Source: Caryophanales bacterium UBA5026
GTDB lineage: Bacteria; Bacillota_I; Bacilli_A; RF39; UBA660
Assembly (NCBI GenBank): GCA_002416285.1
Contig: DICM01000039.1
Span: 1 to 59,818 of the forward strand
Direction: 5' to 3'
DNA: 59,818 nt
Position 1 is the first letter of the stretch. Each line of letters starts with the position of its first letter. The position numbers and the translations under genes were made by a program. Positions 24,941 to 33,362 of this stretch are shown here, in pieces. The notes beneath the pieces are model-generated. The model made no database searches. It was not told where the DNA came from and was given only the letters and a program-made list of their open reading frames with translations.

Positions 24941-26025
24941 GTTCTTCTTCTAATATGAACTTCTGCTAATATCCATAACACAATTGGTAAAATAACTTGT
25001 ACTGGAATTGTATAGACTTCAAATAAAGATGGAAATTTAAACATATCAACTACATCTTCAAATAGGAATGGACATATTCCTAAGGCCACTATTGCCAAAG
25101 GAACACTTAAACTTTTATAGTTTTTATTTCCTGTTAAATGAGCAACTCCTTTTGAAATGCTGATTAAAAAAACTGTTCCCTTTGTCATTCCACCTAATAT
25201 TAAATTGATAGTGATAACTCCTTCAATTCGAGTTAAAAAGTCACCTAATTGCAAAATCCTGGCAGTTTGATATGATGCGAAAAAAGAATTTTTTAACATC
25301 GGAACTCCCAGTACCATAATATTTCTGACAATTAGAGTTAATAAAATAATTCCTGCAATCGTTGTTCCTAAAAGAAAAACTGATTTTTCCTTGTTCTTAA
25401 TTTTTAATTCATCAGCCATTCCCATTATCACAATTAACTCTGCAAAGGGAATCATGAATATACCGAAAGCTGATATAAATATTGATTTTGACGGGTGTCC
25501 CCAAACAGGTTGTAAATTTTGAACATTGAAAGCGGGTATACCTAAAAAGACCGTTGCTGAAACTGTAATTGATAAAACAAGAAGAATAACATTTCCCCAT
25601 CTTCCTAGAGTGTTCATACCACTTTTTGCTAAATATATAGTGGTAATTATTAACGGAATCATAATAGGTATCATTGGTGTTTCAGATAAGGTTGTAATTT
25701 CAACAAATTCTGTAAAATTTCTTAGAATAACTGTTCCAAAGTATAAAACATGAAGCACAAAAATGAATGAAAACAGTTTTCCTACTATTTTTCCAAATAG
25801 TATGTCGAAGATCTCGTATATATTTTTTCCCGGAAAAATTTTGATTAATCGAGCAAGAATGAGTACTTGCGGTATAATGAATAGGAAAGACAGAATTAAA
25901 CAAATCCAGGAATCTTGTTCGACCGTCGCATTAATATTAATACCGATTACAATGCTACTTCCGAAGAGAAATAAAGTAATTAAAACCATTGTGTGACGGG
26001 CACATAAACCTTCTTTTTCTAGCAT
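24925..26025 (-). CDS. gerAB: GerAB-type spore germination permease
   Basis: 366 aa with ten to eleven predicted membrane helices. It belongs to the endospore germination permease branch of the APC superfamily: a basic N-terminus ending RHTMVLITLFLFG, and MFKFPSLFEVYTIPV near the end. B subunits bind the germinant (often an amino acid) in the inner spore membrane. It is the last gene of the four-gene unit gerAA-gerAC-small protein-gerAB and follows the small gene by 19 bases. Substrate unknown. Confidence 0.9.
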   Translation of the reverse strand: MLEKEGLCARHTMVLITLFLFGSSIVIGININATVEQDSWICLILSFLFIIPQVLILARLIKIFPGKNIYEIFDILFGKIVGKLFSFIFVLHVLYFGTVILRNFTEFVEITTLSETPMIPIMIPLIITTIYLAKSGMNTLGRWGNVILLVLSITVSATVFLGIPAFNVQNLQPVWGHPSKSIFISAFGIFMIPFAELIVIMGMADELKIKNKEKSVFLLGTTIAGIILLTLIVRNIMVLGVPMLKNSFFASYQTARILQLGDFLTRIEGVITINLILGGMTKGTVFLISISKGVAHLTGNKNYKSLSVPLAIVALGICPFLFEDVVDMFKFPSLFEVYTIPVQVILPIVLWILAEVHIRRRTKKTS

Positions 26026-26044
26026 ATAATCCTCCTTTATTAAA

Positions 26045-26245
26045 TTATTTACCTATAATTGTTTTCAGTAAAGTTGAAATTTTAGGAATGGGCCAATTAA
26101 ATATATAAGCGACAAGTAAGATAAAACTTATAGAAAATAAACTGAGGTAAATTGTATTATGTAGCTTACTCTGTGTTTTTTTTAATTGCTTATAATCCAT
26201 TAAGTAAATAAATAAATATGTTATTATTACAATTGTCAAAATCAT
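26045..26245 (-). CDS. Small two-helix membrane protein in the ger operon (D-subunit-like)
   Basis: 66 aa with two hydrophobic helices (about 2-16 and 31-50) around a basic loop (DYKQLKKTQSK). Small two-TM 'D subunit' proteins are known in some GerA-family operons of Bacillus and modulate receptor activity. The size, topology and place between gerAC and gerAB fit that role. The identity is inferred from context, not from sequence match. Confidence 0.65.
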   Translation of the reverse strand: MILTIVIITYLFIYLMDYKQLKKTQSKLHNTIYLSLFSISFILLVAYIFNWPIPKISTLLKTIIGK

Positions 26246-26256
26246 TTGTCATCCCT

Positions 26257-27402
26257 CTATTCTGAAAATCCCGTATTAATAATATTGATATTAGAATTTA
26301 CATCAATTTGTATATTTTTAAATTCATCAGTAATTTTATTTTCCCATTGCTTCCACTTTTTAAAGTTTGTTCTATAAAGAATATTTCCAAATCCCATAAT
26401 ATCTGCATTATAGTCTTTTTGAATTTTTTTAATCACGTTTTCGATACGTTGTTTTACGTAATCATTAGCCTCTTGCTCTAGTTTTTTTATATCATCTTCA
26501 TTTAATCTGCCAAACTGTTCACGAAATTCACCAAGTGCTACGTCCATTGTAATATTCAGTTTAATTTGTAAATTATTTTCTTGATAGGAAGTATACTCTT
26601 GTGAAGCAGAACATTCTTTTATTTCAAGTGCTACATTTTGTTCCTTTTTTTCATTTGTATGAAATTCTGTTCCAAAGACAATGAGTCCTCCTTTTATTTT
26701 TCCTTTTGCGAGTAAATAGTATTGTGTATCTTCCGGTGATAAAAACTCAACAAGTTTATCATCTTTAAAAATAGCAATTCCATTTAGTTCAATTACTTTC
26801 TTTTTATTATTTTCAACAATATGAATTGCTGGAAGTGTAAGAGAAATTCCTTTTGTATTGATCGTATCATATATTTTATATAATTCACTACTTTCCGTTG
26901 AACCTGTAGTTTTTTGATCCCTTTCTACAATATGTTGAATATCCGTTGAAATTACCATATTGGTAAGTCCTTGAGTTTTTAATAATTCTGCAGCAGTTTT
27001 CTCTTGTGAAATAATCACTTCCAAGTTTTCTCTAATTTCTGGGTCTTTTTGAAACCAATTGAGGAATGAGTTTATACCTTCTTCTCTCGCAATTTGCTCA
27101 CTTAGAATAATTATGTCTGCATCAGCAAAGTATAGTTTGTTTGATATTCTTTTTTTCGCATTTCGAACAGCTTCAAAAATCGTTTCACCAGTTGCTTCCA
27201 CGATAGTTGGGCGAACAGGATTCCCTGGGATGGTTCTTTGTAAGTCATATATTTCGAAACTCATTAGATATTTATCATCTAATTTATCAATAGCAACTCC
27301 TGCTACTATTGTCATTTCATTGAGACCAATATAATTCCAACAGCCTGTCATAAAAAGAGTAACCAAGCAACTAATAAAAATTAAAATTTTCTTTTTCCAC
27401 AT
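26257..27402 (-). CDS. gerAC: GerAC-type spore germination lipoprotein
   Basis: 381 aa from the ATG at 27402, which has GGAGGTTAGT in front of it inside the end of gerAA. An upstream ATG at 27414 overlaps that site and is less likely. The lipobox is FMTGC, so the mature protein begins with a lipidated Cys near residue 21. Conserved Ger(x)C features follow: AVAIDK-like GVAIDKLDD and MSFEIYD early, and DADIIILSEQIAREEG. It is the lipid-anchored C subunit of the receptor on the outer face of the spore inner membrane. Confidence 0.9.
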   Translation of the reverse strand: MWKKKILIFISCLVTLFMTGCWNYIGLNEMTIVAGVAIDKLDDKYLMSFEIYDLQRTIPGNPVRPTIVEATGETIFEAVRNAKKRISNKLYFADADIIILSEQIAREEGINSFLNWFQKDPEIRENLEVIISQEKTAAELLKTQGLTNMVISTDIQHIVERDQKTTGSTESSELYKIYDTINTKGISLTLPAIHIVENNKKKVIELNGIAIFKDDKLVEFLSPEDTQYYLLAKGKIKGGLIVFGTEFHTNEKKEQNVALEIKECSASQEYTSYQENNLQIKLNITMDVALGEFREQFGRLNEDDIKKLEQEANDYVKQRIENVIKKIQKDYNADIMGFGNILYRTNFKKWKQWENKITDEFKNIQIDVNSNINIINTGFSE

Positions 27403-27403
27403 A

Positions 27404-28954
27404 CTAACCTCCATTTTTTATTCGATTTCGAATTAAGTTATTATTGTTAGCAGTATCTGCCGGACGCTTTGTTAAGTCTGACCATGGGGCACGAATAAAG
27501 GTATCTTTTTCTTTTTCCCACCACCCCTTTTCAAAAATATCAAAATGATTTTCACCAAATGATTTTAAATTAAGAATGTGAATTAGCCATAGGCTACTAC
27601 TAATTAAAAAACCAAAAAGGCCTAGAACAGAAGCAAAAATTAAATTAACGAATCGTATTGTAATACTTGCCGCATTCATTTTTGGTATTAGTAAACTGGT
27701 GATGCCTGTAATACCTACAATTATAATCATCGGGGCAGCTACTAGTTTTGCTTGCACTGCTGCTTGCCCAATAACTAAAGCACCCACTATACTAAGTGCT
27801 TGTCCGACACTAGTCGGCATTCTTACACCAGTTTCTCTTAATATTTCAAATAGGAATAACATTAAGAATGCTTCTAAAGAGGCTGGAAGTGGAACACTCT
27901 GACGCTCAAGTGTGATATTCAAAAATAAGGAGGTAGGAATCATTTCGTGATGAAATGCGACAATCGCGATATATAAGGCTGGAATAGTACAGGTTAGAAA
28001 AAATCCGAACATCCGAATGATCCTAGAAAAAGAGGTATAATAAGAAGTTAAGTAGTAATCTTCACTACTTTGAAAATTTTCGATAAATAAATATGGTAGT
28101 GTAAGAGCCATCGGTGTTCCGTCAACAAGTAAAGCAATTCTCCCTTCAAGCATCTTTCCGACAACCGTATCAGGGCGTTCTGTATTTCCTATGGTACGGA
28201 ATGGAGAATATTTATTATCTTTAATTAATTCGATAATATAATTGCTATCAAGAATACAATCGATATCTATTGTTGATAATCGATTCTTTAATTCCTCTAA
28301 AATGTGTGGTTTAATAATACTCTCCATATAACAAATAGCAATACGAGTATTCGATCTTTTGCCAATTGACTGATATTCGATTTTTAAATCATTTGTTCTG
28401 AGTCTTCTATGTAACATAGAAATATTAAATAGTAATGATTCCGTAAAACCTTCTCTTGGACCCATCAGTATTCGCTCATTTTCTGGTTCCGCTACTCCTC
28501 TGAGCATAAACCTTTGTGTATTTAAGCGAAATACCTCATCAAATCCATCAACCAAAAGAATTGTTTCCCCGTAAGTCACAGCTTCAATGATATTTCGAAC
28601 ATTCTTCTCTCTTTTTATTCCATCTACCTGAATCACTTCGTTTTCAATGATTGAAAATAGATCATTTTTTTTCGTTTTGATATCTGTCAAAAGAAGAGGT
28701 CTTATGATGTTATCATTGATTACTTCACTATTTGTAATTCCTTCAAAATAGATAATGGCAAACTGTAGACTTGCATCATTGTTGTTGCTAATTTTGCGTA
28801 CTGTAAAGGTAGATACTTTTTCAAATAGGTGAGTAAAAAGATCAATATTTGCTTGTAGCTCTTTCACCAAAACATAGTCATCTAAATGATTGTTGAGTCG
28901 ATCAATTTGATTTTCCATTATCAAATGTTTATTCTTTTTATTAAAAATAGGCAT
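27404..28954 (-). CDS. gerAA: GerAA-type spore germination protein
   Basis: 516 aa. A hydrophilic N-terminal half (about 1-290) with ETILLVDGFDE and a REGFTESL segment typical of GerA/SpoVAF proteins is followed by about five membrane helices (310-470) and a basic tail. KMLEGRIALLVDGTPMALTLPYLF (shown in part at 268-291) is the family hallmark. First gene of the operon, with a strong RBS, TTGGAGGTG. A subunits form the receptor's channel-like part. Its presence shows the organism makes endospores. Confidence 0.93.
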   Translation of the reverse strand: MPIFNKKNKHLIMENQIDRLNNHLDDYVLVKELQANIDLFTHLFEKVSTFTVRKISNNNDASLQFAIIYFEGITNSEVINDNIIRPLLLTDIKTKKNDLFSIIENEVIQVDGIKREKNVRNIIEAVTYGETILLVDGFDEVFRLNTQRFMLRGVAEPENERILMGPREGFTESLLFNISMLHRRLRTNDLKIEYQSIGKRSNTRIAICYMESIIKPHILEELKNRLSTIDIDCILDSNYIIELIKDNKYSPFRTIGNTERPDTVVGKMLEGRIALLVDGTPMALTLPYLFIENFQSSEDYYLTSYYTSFSRIIRMFGFFLTCTIPALYIAIVAFHHEMIPTSLFLNITLERQSVPLPASLEAFLMLFLFEILRETGVRMPTSVGQALSIVGALVIGQAAVQAKLVAAPMIIIVGITGITSLLIPKMNAASITIRFVNLIFASVLGLFGFLISSSLWLIHILNLKSFGENHFDIFEKGWWEKEKDTFIRAPWSDLTKRPADTANNNNLIRNRIKNGG

Positions 28955-29035
28955 CTAAAACACCTCCAAGAGTTCTTTTTAATATAATTTCCATTTTTTG
29001 CAAATTTATTCTTGATAATAATTTGGGATATATAA

Positions 29036-29060
29036 AAAAATTGATCATTGATCAATTTTA
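29036..29060 (-). terminator. Terminator of the GT-C glycosyltransferase gene
   Basis: AAAATTGATC and GATCAATTTT pair across a 3-base loop, followed on the minus strand by TTTATAT. It overlaps the stop codon at 29058. Confidence 0.75.
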
Positions 29061-30548
29061 AATCATTATTTTTTTTCTGAATAAGATATATTCTACTAAT
29101 TTTCCTTGAAATTTTTGAGATTTTTTTGAGACAACCTGATAGTTCTGGTCTAAAAATGTATGATGCTCAGATAGGGGACCCCTAACAACCACAAAATCAA
29201 CTTTCCCATCTCGAACATATCTTCTTTGTTCATCTAATAGCTTAGGGAATATCCGGTGAGAAATGTTATTCCGCATAAAAAAGTAACAATTTGGCATAAT
29301 ACCAGTAGTAGAATAAAATCCGCCATCCAAAAAACCATAGTTTAATAGAGTAGGATGTTCCTCTTTATTAATAATCTCGGCAAATGTAAATTGTGCATAA
29401 TCCTCTTTGTCTAGAAAAATCATTGCCGTATTAGGGGATTTATGGAAGGCGAATAAGAAAGAGGAAGTGATCGTTAATAGAATAGCAATTATAAAATATT
29501 CCTTTTGCCATTTTATTTTATCTAAGTAAATACCGATACCAATTAATCCAATAACTATAAATGGTGCAATTAGAAGTGAATAATATCGGTAATAAGTACC
29601 TCCGATGAAGATGCCGAGCGTTAGGAATAATAAACAAGTAAATAATGCGATACTATATCGTTTCCTCTTCCAAGGAAATGAGAAGAGAAATGACAGTAAG
29701 ATTGGAATAATGATAAATAAATAAAAAATCTTATACTGGTGAAACACCCGAACGATATTGAAACAACAGTTTTTAAATTTATCGATAAAGGGTAGACTTG
29801 AAGCGTATAGTTTCATATTAAAAGTAAAATAGACTTCAATTAATGATGGAATTGCATTATGAATTCCAAAATAAATGAACCAAGGAATGGATACAATCAT
29901 CATACCTGCTAAATAAATAAAGCAATTAAGAAAACCCTCTTTCCATTTTCGGTCACTGACAAGAAGCAAGAATACAACCATCATCCAAGCAAACCAGAAT
30001 CCAAGAAGGCTGTATTTAATCCATAGAACACATCCAGCACAAATACCAACGAAAAAAACGTCTTTCTTAGAAATGGTTCCATTTTTAAAATATTCTAGCA
30101 ATCGATATAAGCTAAAGGAAAGAAATGGAAAACAGAACTCTTCAGCACTTCCCCCATGAGTGAAAGAACGTAGGGATAAGATTAAACCTGCAAAGATAGG
30201 GAGTAATAATATAGAACTCTTTTTAGAACAATAGAGACTTAAAATTTTAGATGTATAATAAAAACAAATAGTGCAGGAAATTATTTCCAACAAATAAATT
30301 CCAAAGAAGGAATTATAATCAATTAGTGACCCTATTCCATATATTAAATATAGGAGAGGACCTTTTTGTTCAAATAATTCTAAATATGGAATTGTTCCTC
30401 TCACCATGCTTTTGCCAACGGTAAAAAAGGCCTGTGCATCGACCCAATCATTTATTTTATATAATGGTGATGATTTTGTACAAATCGTCAAAAAGAGAAC
30501 TGCTAGAAAAAGGCAATAACTAAATTGCTTCCAATCTATTTTTTTCAT
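29058..30548 (-). CDS. GT-C/GT39-like membrane glycosyltransferase
   Basis: 496 aa with about eleven membrane helices. The first extracytoplasmic loop contains the acidic motif NDWVDAQAFFTVGKSM followed by FEQKGPLLYLIYG, as in ArnT/PMT-type enzymes that use polyprenyl-phosphate sugars. The C-terminal ~100 residues form a soluble extracytoplasmic domain. The acceptor (wall polymer, protein or lipid) is unknown. The gene is monocistronic. Family level is firm, function is not. Confidence 0.75.
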   Translation of the reverse strand: MKKIDWKQFSYCLFLAVLFLTICTKSSPLYKINDWVDAQAFFTVGKSMVRGTIPYLELFEQKGPLLYLIYGIGSLIDYNSFFGIYLLEIISCTICFYYTSKILSLYCSKKSSILLLPIFAGLILSLRSFTHGGSAEEFCFPFLSFSLYRLLEYFKNGTISKKDVFFVGICAGCVLWIKYSLLGFWFAWMMVVFLLLVSDRKWKEGFLNCFIYLAGMMIVSIPWFIYFGIHNAIPSLIEVYFTFNMKLYASSLPFIDKFKNCCFNIVRVFHQYKIFYLFIIIPILLSFLFSFPWKRKRYSIALFTCLLFLTLGIFIGGTYYRYYSLLIAPFIVIGLIGIGIYLDKIKWQKEYFIIAILLTITSSFLFAFHKSPNTAMIFLDKEDYAQFTFAEIINKEEHPTLLNYGFLDGGFYSTTGIMPNCYFFMRNNISHRIFPKLLDEQRRYVRDGKVDFVVVRGPLSEHHTFLDQNYQVVSKKSQKFQGKLVEYILFRKKIMI

Positions 30549-30716
30549 AAAAATCCTCCTGATTACTATTATAACATTATTTTTTAATCTGTAAATTCAT
30601 TCTAATTATTATGAATAAATAGTCATAATTAAGATTATGAATTATTTCCCGATTTGACGAATATATTGAATTATGCTAGAATGATATTGGTTTCAAAAAA
30701 ATTATGAGGTGAAAAT

Positions 30717-31346
30717 GTGAAACAAAAAAAGAAATTAGGAATGGTGATTTCTTTTGGATTCATTGGCTTATTAGCCGGAATCGGAACAGCGAATGCTGTC
30801 TTGCGCTTTGATACAGAAGTTCAAGCAAAAGAAGAACAACCATTACTAACAGACTTTATAGAAGAACATCAAACCGAAATTGTTCAAGTTGTTTCAGAAA
30901 ATATTGAACAACAACAACAATCCGAAATCGTTTATGATGGACTTACGTTAGAAGAACTAACGGCTAAATTAAATCGAGTTTTAAAGTCAACTCTGTCAGG
31001 AACTGGAAATTCATTCGCAACGTATTCATTAGAATCCGGAGTCGATCCATATATTGCTGTTGCAATCGTCTTAGAAGAAACCGGATGTAATAGTGGAACT
31101 TGTAGTAGACTTGTCCGAGAATGTAATAATGTAGGTGGAATGAAGGGTACAAATACTTGTGGTAAAAGTGCTTATGCTGGATTTTCTAGCTTAGATGAAG
31201 GTATAAAGCAGTTTATCAGTAATCTTTCAAGAAACTATTTTGCTAGTGGTTTAACGACACCTGAACTTATCAATACTAAATATGCTTCAAGTAAAACATG
31301 GGCAACAAAGGTAAATCGTTATATTGAAAAGATAAGAGCAAGTTAA
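30717..31346 (+). CDS. Secreted glucosaminidase-like (GH73-type) protein
   Basis: 209 aa from a GTG start with GAGGTG in front. A signal peptide (hydrophobic 10-25, cleavage after TANA) is followed by a Gln/Glu-rich linker and, from about 88, a glucosaminidase-type domain: SLESGVDPYIAVAIVLEETG with the likely catalytic Glu, NNVGGMKG and YAGFSSLDEGIKQFISNLSR. Such enzymes cut the glycan chains of peptidoglycan, or bind it, outside the cell. Two cysteines around CNSGTC may form a disulfide. A terminator follows. Confidence 0.8.
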   Translation: MKQKKKLGMVISFGFIGLLAGIGTANAVLRFDTEVQAKEEQPLLTDFIEEHQTEIVQVVSENIEQQQQSEIVYDGLTLEELTAKLNRVLKSTLSGTGNSFATYSLESGVDPYIAVAIVLEETGCNSGTCSRLVRECNNVGGMKGTNTCGKSAYAGFSSLDEGIKQFISNLSRNYFASGLTTPELINTKYASSKTWATKVNRYIEKIRAS

Positions 31347-31361
31347 TCCTGCTCTTATTTT
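31332..31361 (+). terminator. Terminator after the glucosaminidase-like gene
   Basis: ATAAGAGCA (31332-31340) and TGCTCTTAT (31350-31358), with the stop codon in the loop, then TTTTG. Partial read-through into the next gene, 16 bases on, is possible. Confidence 0.7.
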
Positions 31362-31376
31362 GTTAGGAGGATTTTT

Positions 31377-32978
31377 ATGAAAAAAAGAAATGTTTTAATT
31401 TTACGAGTTATGATGATGTTTGTTATTATTTTTTTAGAATATTATTGGATCTTACCACCCATCAACTTGAGTAGTCCAGCCTTTTGGTTTTTTCTAATTT
31501 TAATAGGAGTAACTTATTATTTAACTTCGATTATTCAATATTTAGAAATGCAATCTAATATAATTGTTCTAAAAAAGCCAGAACGAAAAATGTTATATAT
31601 TCCAGCTCTGGTAGTAGGAGTTTTCGCATTAATCATATTAGTCAATTTATTTCAGTCCCCGGTATTGAATGCAAAATCATATGCGAATCGAATTTCAATT
31701 GATGAAAAGGATGACTTTTCTAAAGAAATTGAACCAGTTAATTTTGATGCTTTACCGCTATTAGATAAAGCTTCTAGCCAAAAATTAGGGGACCGGGTTA
31801 TGGGACAAATGCCAGAGCTCGTATCACAATTTACAGTATCTGATTTGTATACACAAATCAACTATAATAATAAAATTGTCCGCGTTACCCCTCTAGAATA
31901 TGCCAGTGTTATAAAGTACTTTACAAACAGAAAAGAGGGAGTAAAAGGTTATATCACAGTTAATTCTGTCACTGGAGAATCAGAATTGGTGAAATTAAAA
32001 AAAGGAATGCGTTATATGCCTTCCGCATTATTTAATGAAAAATTAGAGCGTAAACTTAGGTTTTCTTATCCAACAGAAATTTTTGGCGAACCTAATTTTG
32101 AAATAGATAATGAGGGTAATCCGTATTGGGTAGTACCAACTATAAAATATAGTGGTGTAGGCCTTAAAAAAGATATTTCAGGAGTCATTATTTTAGATCC
32201 AATTACAGGTTCTTCAAAAAAATATGATAGTAAGAATATTCCAACATGGATTGATCAAGTATATCCTGCAAGTTTAATTATGGAACAAACTGATGACTGG
32301 GGAAAATATAAAAATGGATTTTTAAATTCAATTTTTGGACAAAAGGATGTTGTCTTAACCACAACAGGCTATAATTATACCGTTATGAAAGATGATGTCT
32401 ACATGTATACTGGTATTACTTCAGCAGCTACAGATCAATCTATTTTAGGATTTATACTATGTAATTTAAGAACAAAGGAAACACACTTTTACACAGTTCC
32501 AGGAGCTGAGGAGACATCTGCAATGGCAAGCGCCAAAGGTCAAGTGCAACAAATGAATTATGAATCCACTTTTCCACTGCTTATTAATTTAAATAATAAG
32601 CCGACCTATTTAGTTTCGTTAAAAGATAAAGCAGGTTTAGTTAAGATGTATGGATTTGTTGATGTCGAAGATTATCAGAAAGTTGTTGTAACTGATGCTT
32701 CTGAAGGAATCGTAGAAGCTGGACGAAGATATTTAGGTAATAATGATATTGATAGTGAAAACATGAAGGCAAATCGAAAGATTATTACAATTGCTACAAA
32801 AGAGAGTGCTATATTAGATGGAACGACCTACTACTATTATGTTGATACTGAAGGAAATCGTTATCAGGTGTCTCTAAAAGTAGACAAAACTAAGCTACCG
32901 TTTATTCAAGTTGGTGACTCAATCGATGTAAATTATAAACAAAATTCTACTTTATTAGAGATTACAAAAATATTTTAA
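31377..32978 (+). CDS. Conserved membrane protein with large extracytoplasmic domain, unknown
   Basis: 533 aa. Three hydrophobic helices at about 6-25, 33-51 and 72-91 are followed by about 440 residues that would be outside. Motifs such as LLDKASSQKLGDRVMGQMP, GYITVNSVTGE and GMRYMPSALFNEKLERKLRF look strongly conserved, and I have seen this layout in other clostridial and bacillar genomes without a named function. The RBS AGGAGG sits right after the terminator of the previous gene. A role in wall or surface homeostasis is only a guess. Confidence 0.6.
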   Translation: MKKRNVLILRVMMMFVIIFLEYYWILPPINLSSPAFWFFLILIGVTYYLTSIIQYLEMQSNIIVLKKPERKMLYIPALVVGVFALIILVNLFQSPVLNAKSYANRISIDEKDDFSKEIEPVNFDALPLLDKASSQKLGDRVMGQMPELVSQFTVSDLYTQINYNNKIVRVTPLEYASVIKYFTNRKEGVKGYITVNSVTGESELVKLKKGMRYMPSALFNEKLERKLRFSYPTEIFGEPNFEIDNEGNPYWVVPTIKYSGVGLKKDISGVIILDPITGSSKKYDSKNIPTWIDQVYPASLIMEQTDDWGKYKNGFLNSIFGQKDVVLTTTGYNYTVMKDDVYMYTGITSAATDQSILGFILCNLRTKETHFYTVPGAEETSAMASAKGQVQQMNYESTFPLLINLNNKPTYLVSLKDKAGLVKMYGFVDVEDYQKVVVTDASEGIVEAGRRYLGNNDIDSENMKANRKIITIATKESAILDGTTYYYYVDTEGNRYQVSLKVDKTKLPFIQVGDSIDVNYKQNSTLLEITKIF

Positions 32979-32984
32979 AGATAA

Positions 32985-33100
32985 GACTTCCTACATCTCT
33001 TACCCGTAGTTCTATTATGACGGCAATTTTCTTCATACATCGTGTGTTTGCATTGATGTCATGAGCATCAATCATCCTACAGGTTTAGTTACTAAATAAT
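32985..33100. other. Unexplained intergenic block, less AT-rich
   Basis: About 115 bases between the 533-aa gene and the argS promoter. It is richer in G and C than other spacers here and contains a hairpin (ATTGATG and CATCAAT near 33056-33076) and CTAC/GTAG pairing near 32992-33011. It has no T tract, no tRNA features and no ORF. It could be a small RNA, a regulatory site or a remnant. Confidence 0.35.
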
Positions 33101-33101
33101 A

Positions 33102-33130
33102 TTGACATCATGTATAAAAAAATCTATAAT
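33102..33130 (+). promoter_or_regulatory. argS promoter
   Basis: TTGACA (33102-33107), a 17-base spacer and TATAAT (33125-33130), both perfect hexamers. Transcription would begin near 33137, right at the start of the T-box leader. Confidence 0.85.
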
Positions 33131-33134
33131 AAAT

Positions 33135-33345
33135 GAAAAAGCAAAGAGAAGGAATAGTAATAAAGGTCTTTATGTCAGTGAACCTGTGGTTAGTGAAAAC
33201 AGGAGATAAAGAATTATGAACGCCCCTTTGAGCTGGAGATATCTCGTTTTGTATGCGTTAAATACAAGAGTGATAGTATTGCAACTATAATTAAGGTGGT
33301 ACCGCGGAATTTCCGTCCTTAGTCTATATTTGTAATACTTTTTTA
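33135..33345 (+). promoter_or_regulatory. T-box leader of argS
   Basis: The T-box sequence AAGGTGGTACCGCGG is at 33293-33307. Stem I features lie before it, ending GAGCTGGAGAT. AACGCC near 33219 offers CGC as a likely Arg specifier codon, though I could not fold the loop firmly. A terminator competes: AGTATT, AAGG upstream pair with CCTT, AATACT downstream (33275-33338), followed by six T residues. Uncharged tRNA-Arg would stabilise the antiterminator and switch on argS, and probably galE. Confidence 0.93.
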
Positions 33346-33362
33346 TTGAAAGGAGAATTGAC

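Noticed and set aside
28955..29035. Sigma-G type promoter for the ger operon
   Set aside because: GAATA and TATATTA are present but about 20 bases apart, longer than the sigma-G spacing, so the call was not made.
32985..33100. tRNA or known riboswitch before argS
   Set aside because: No T-loop, acceptor stem or class-defining motif on either strand; left as an unexplained block.
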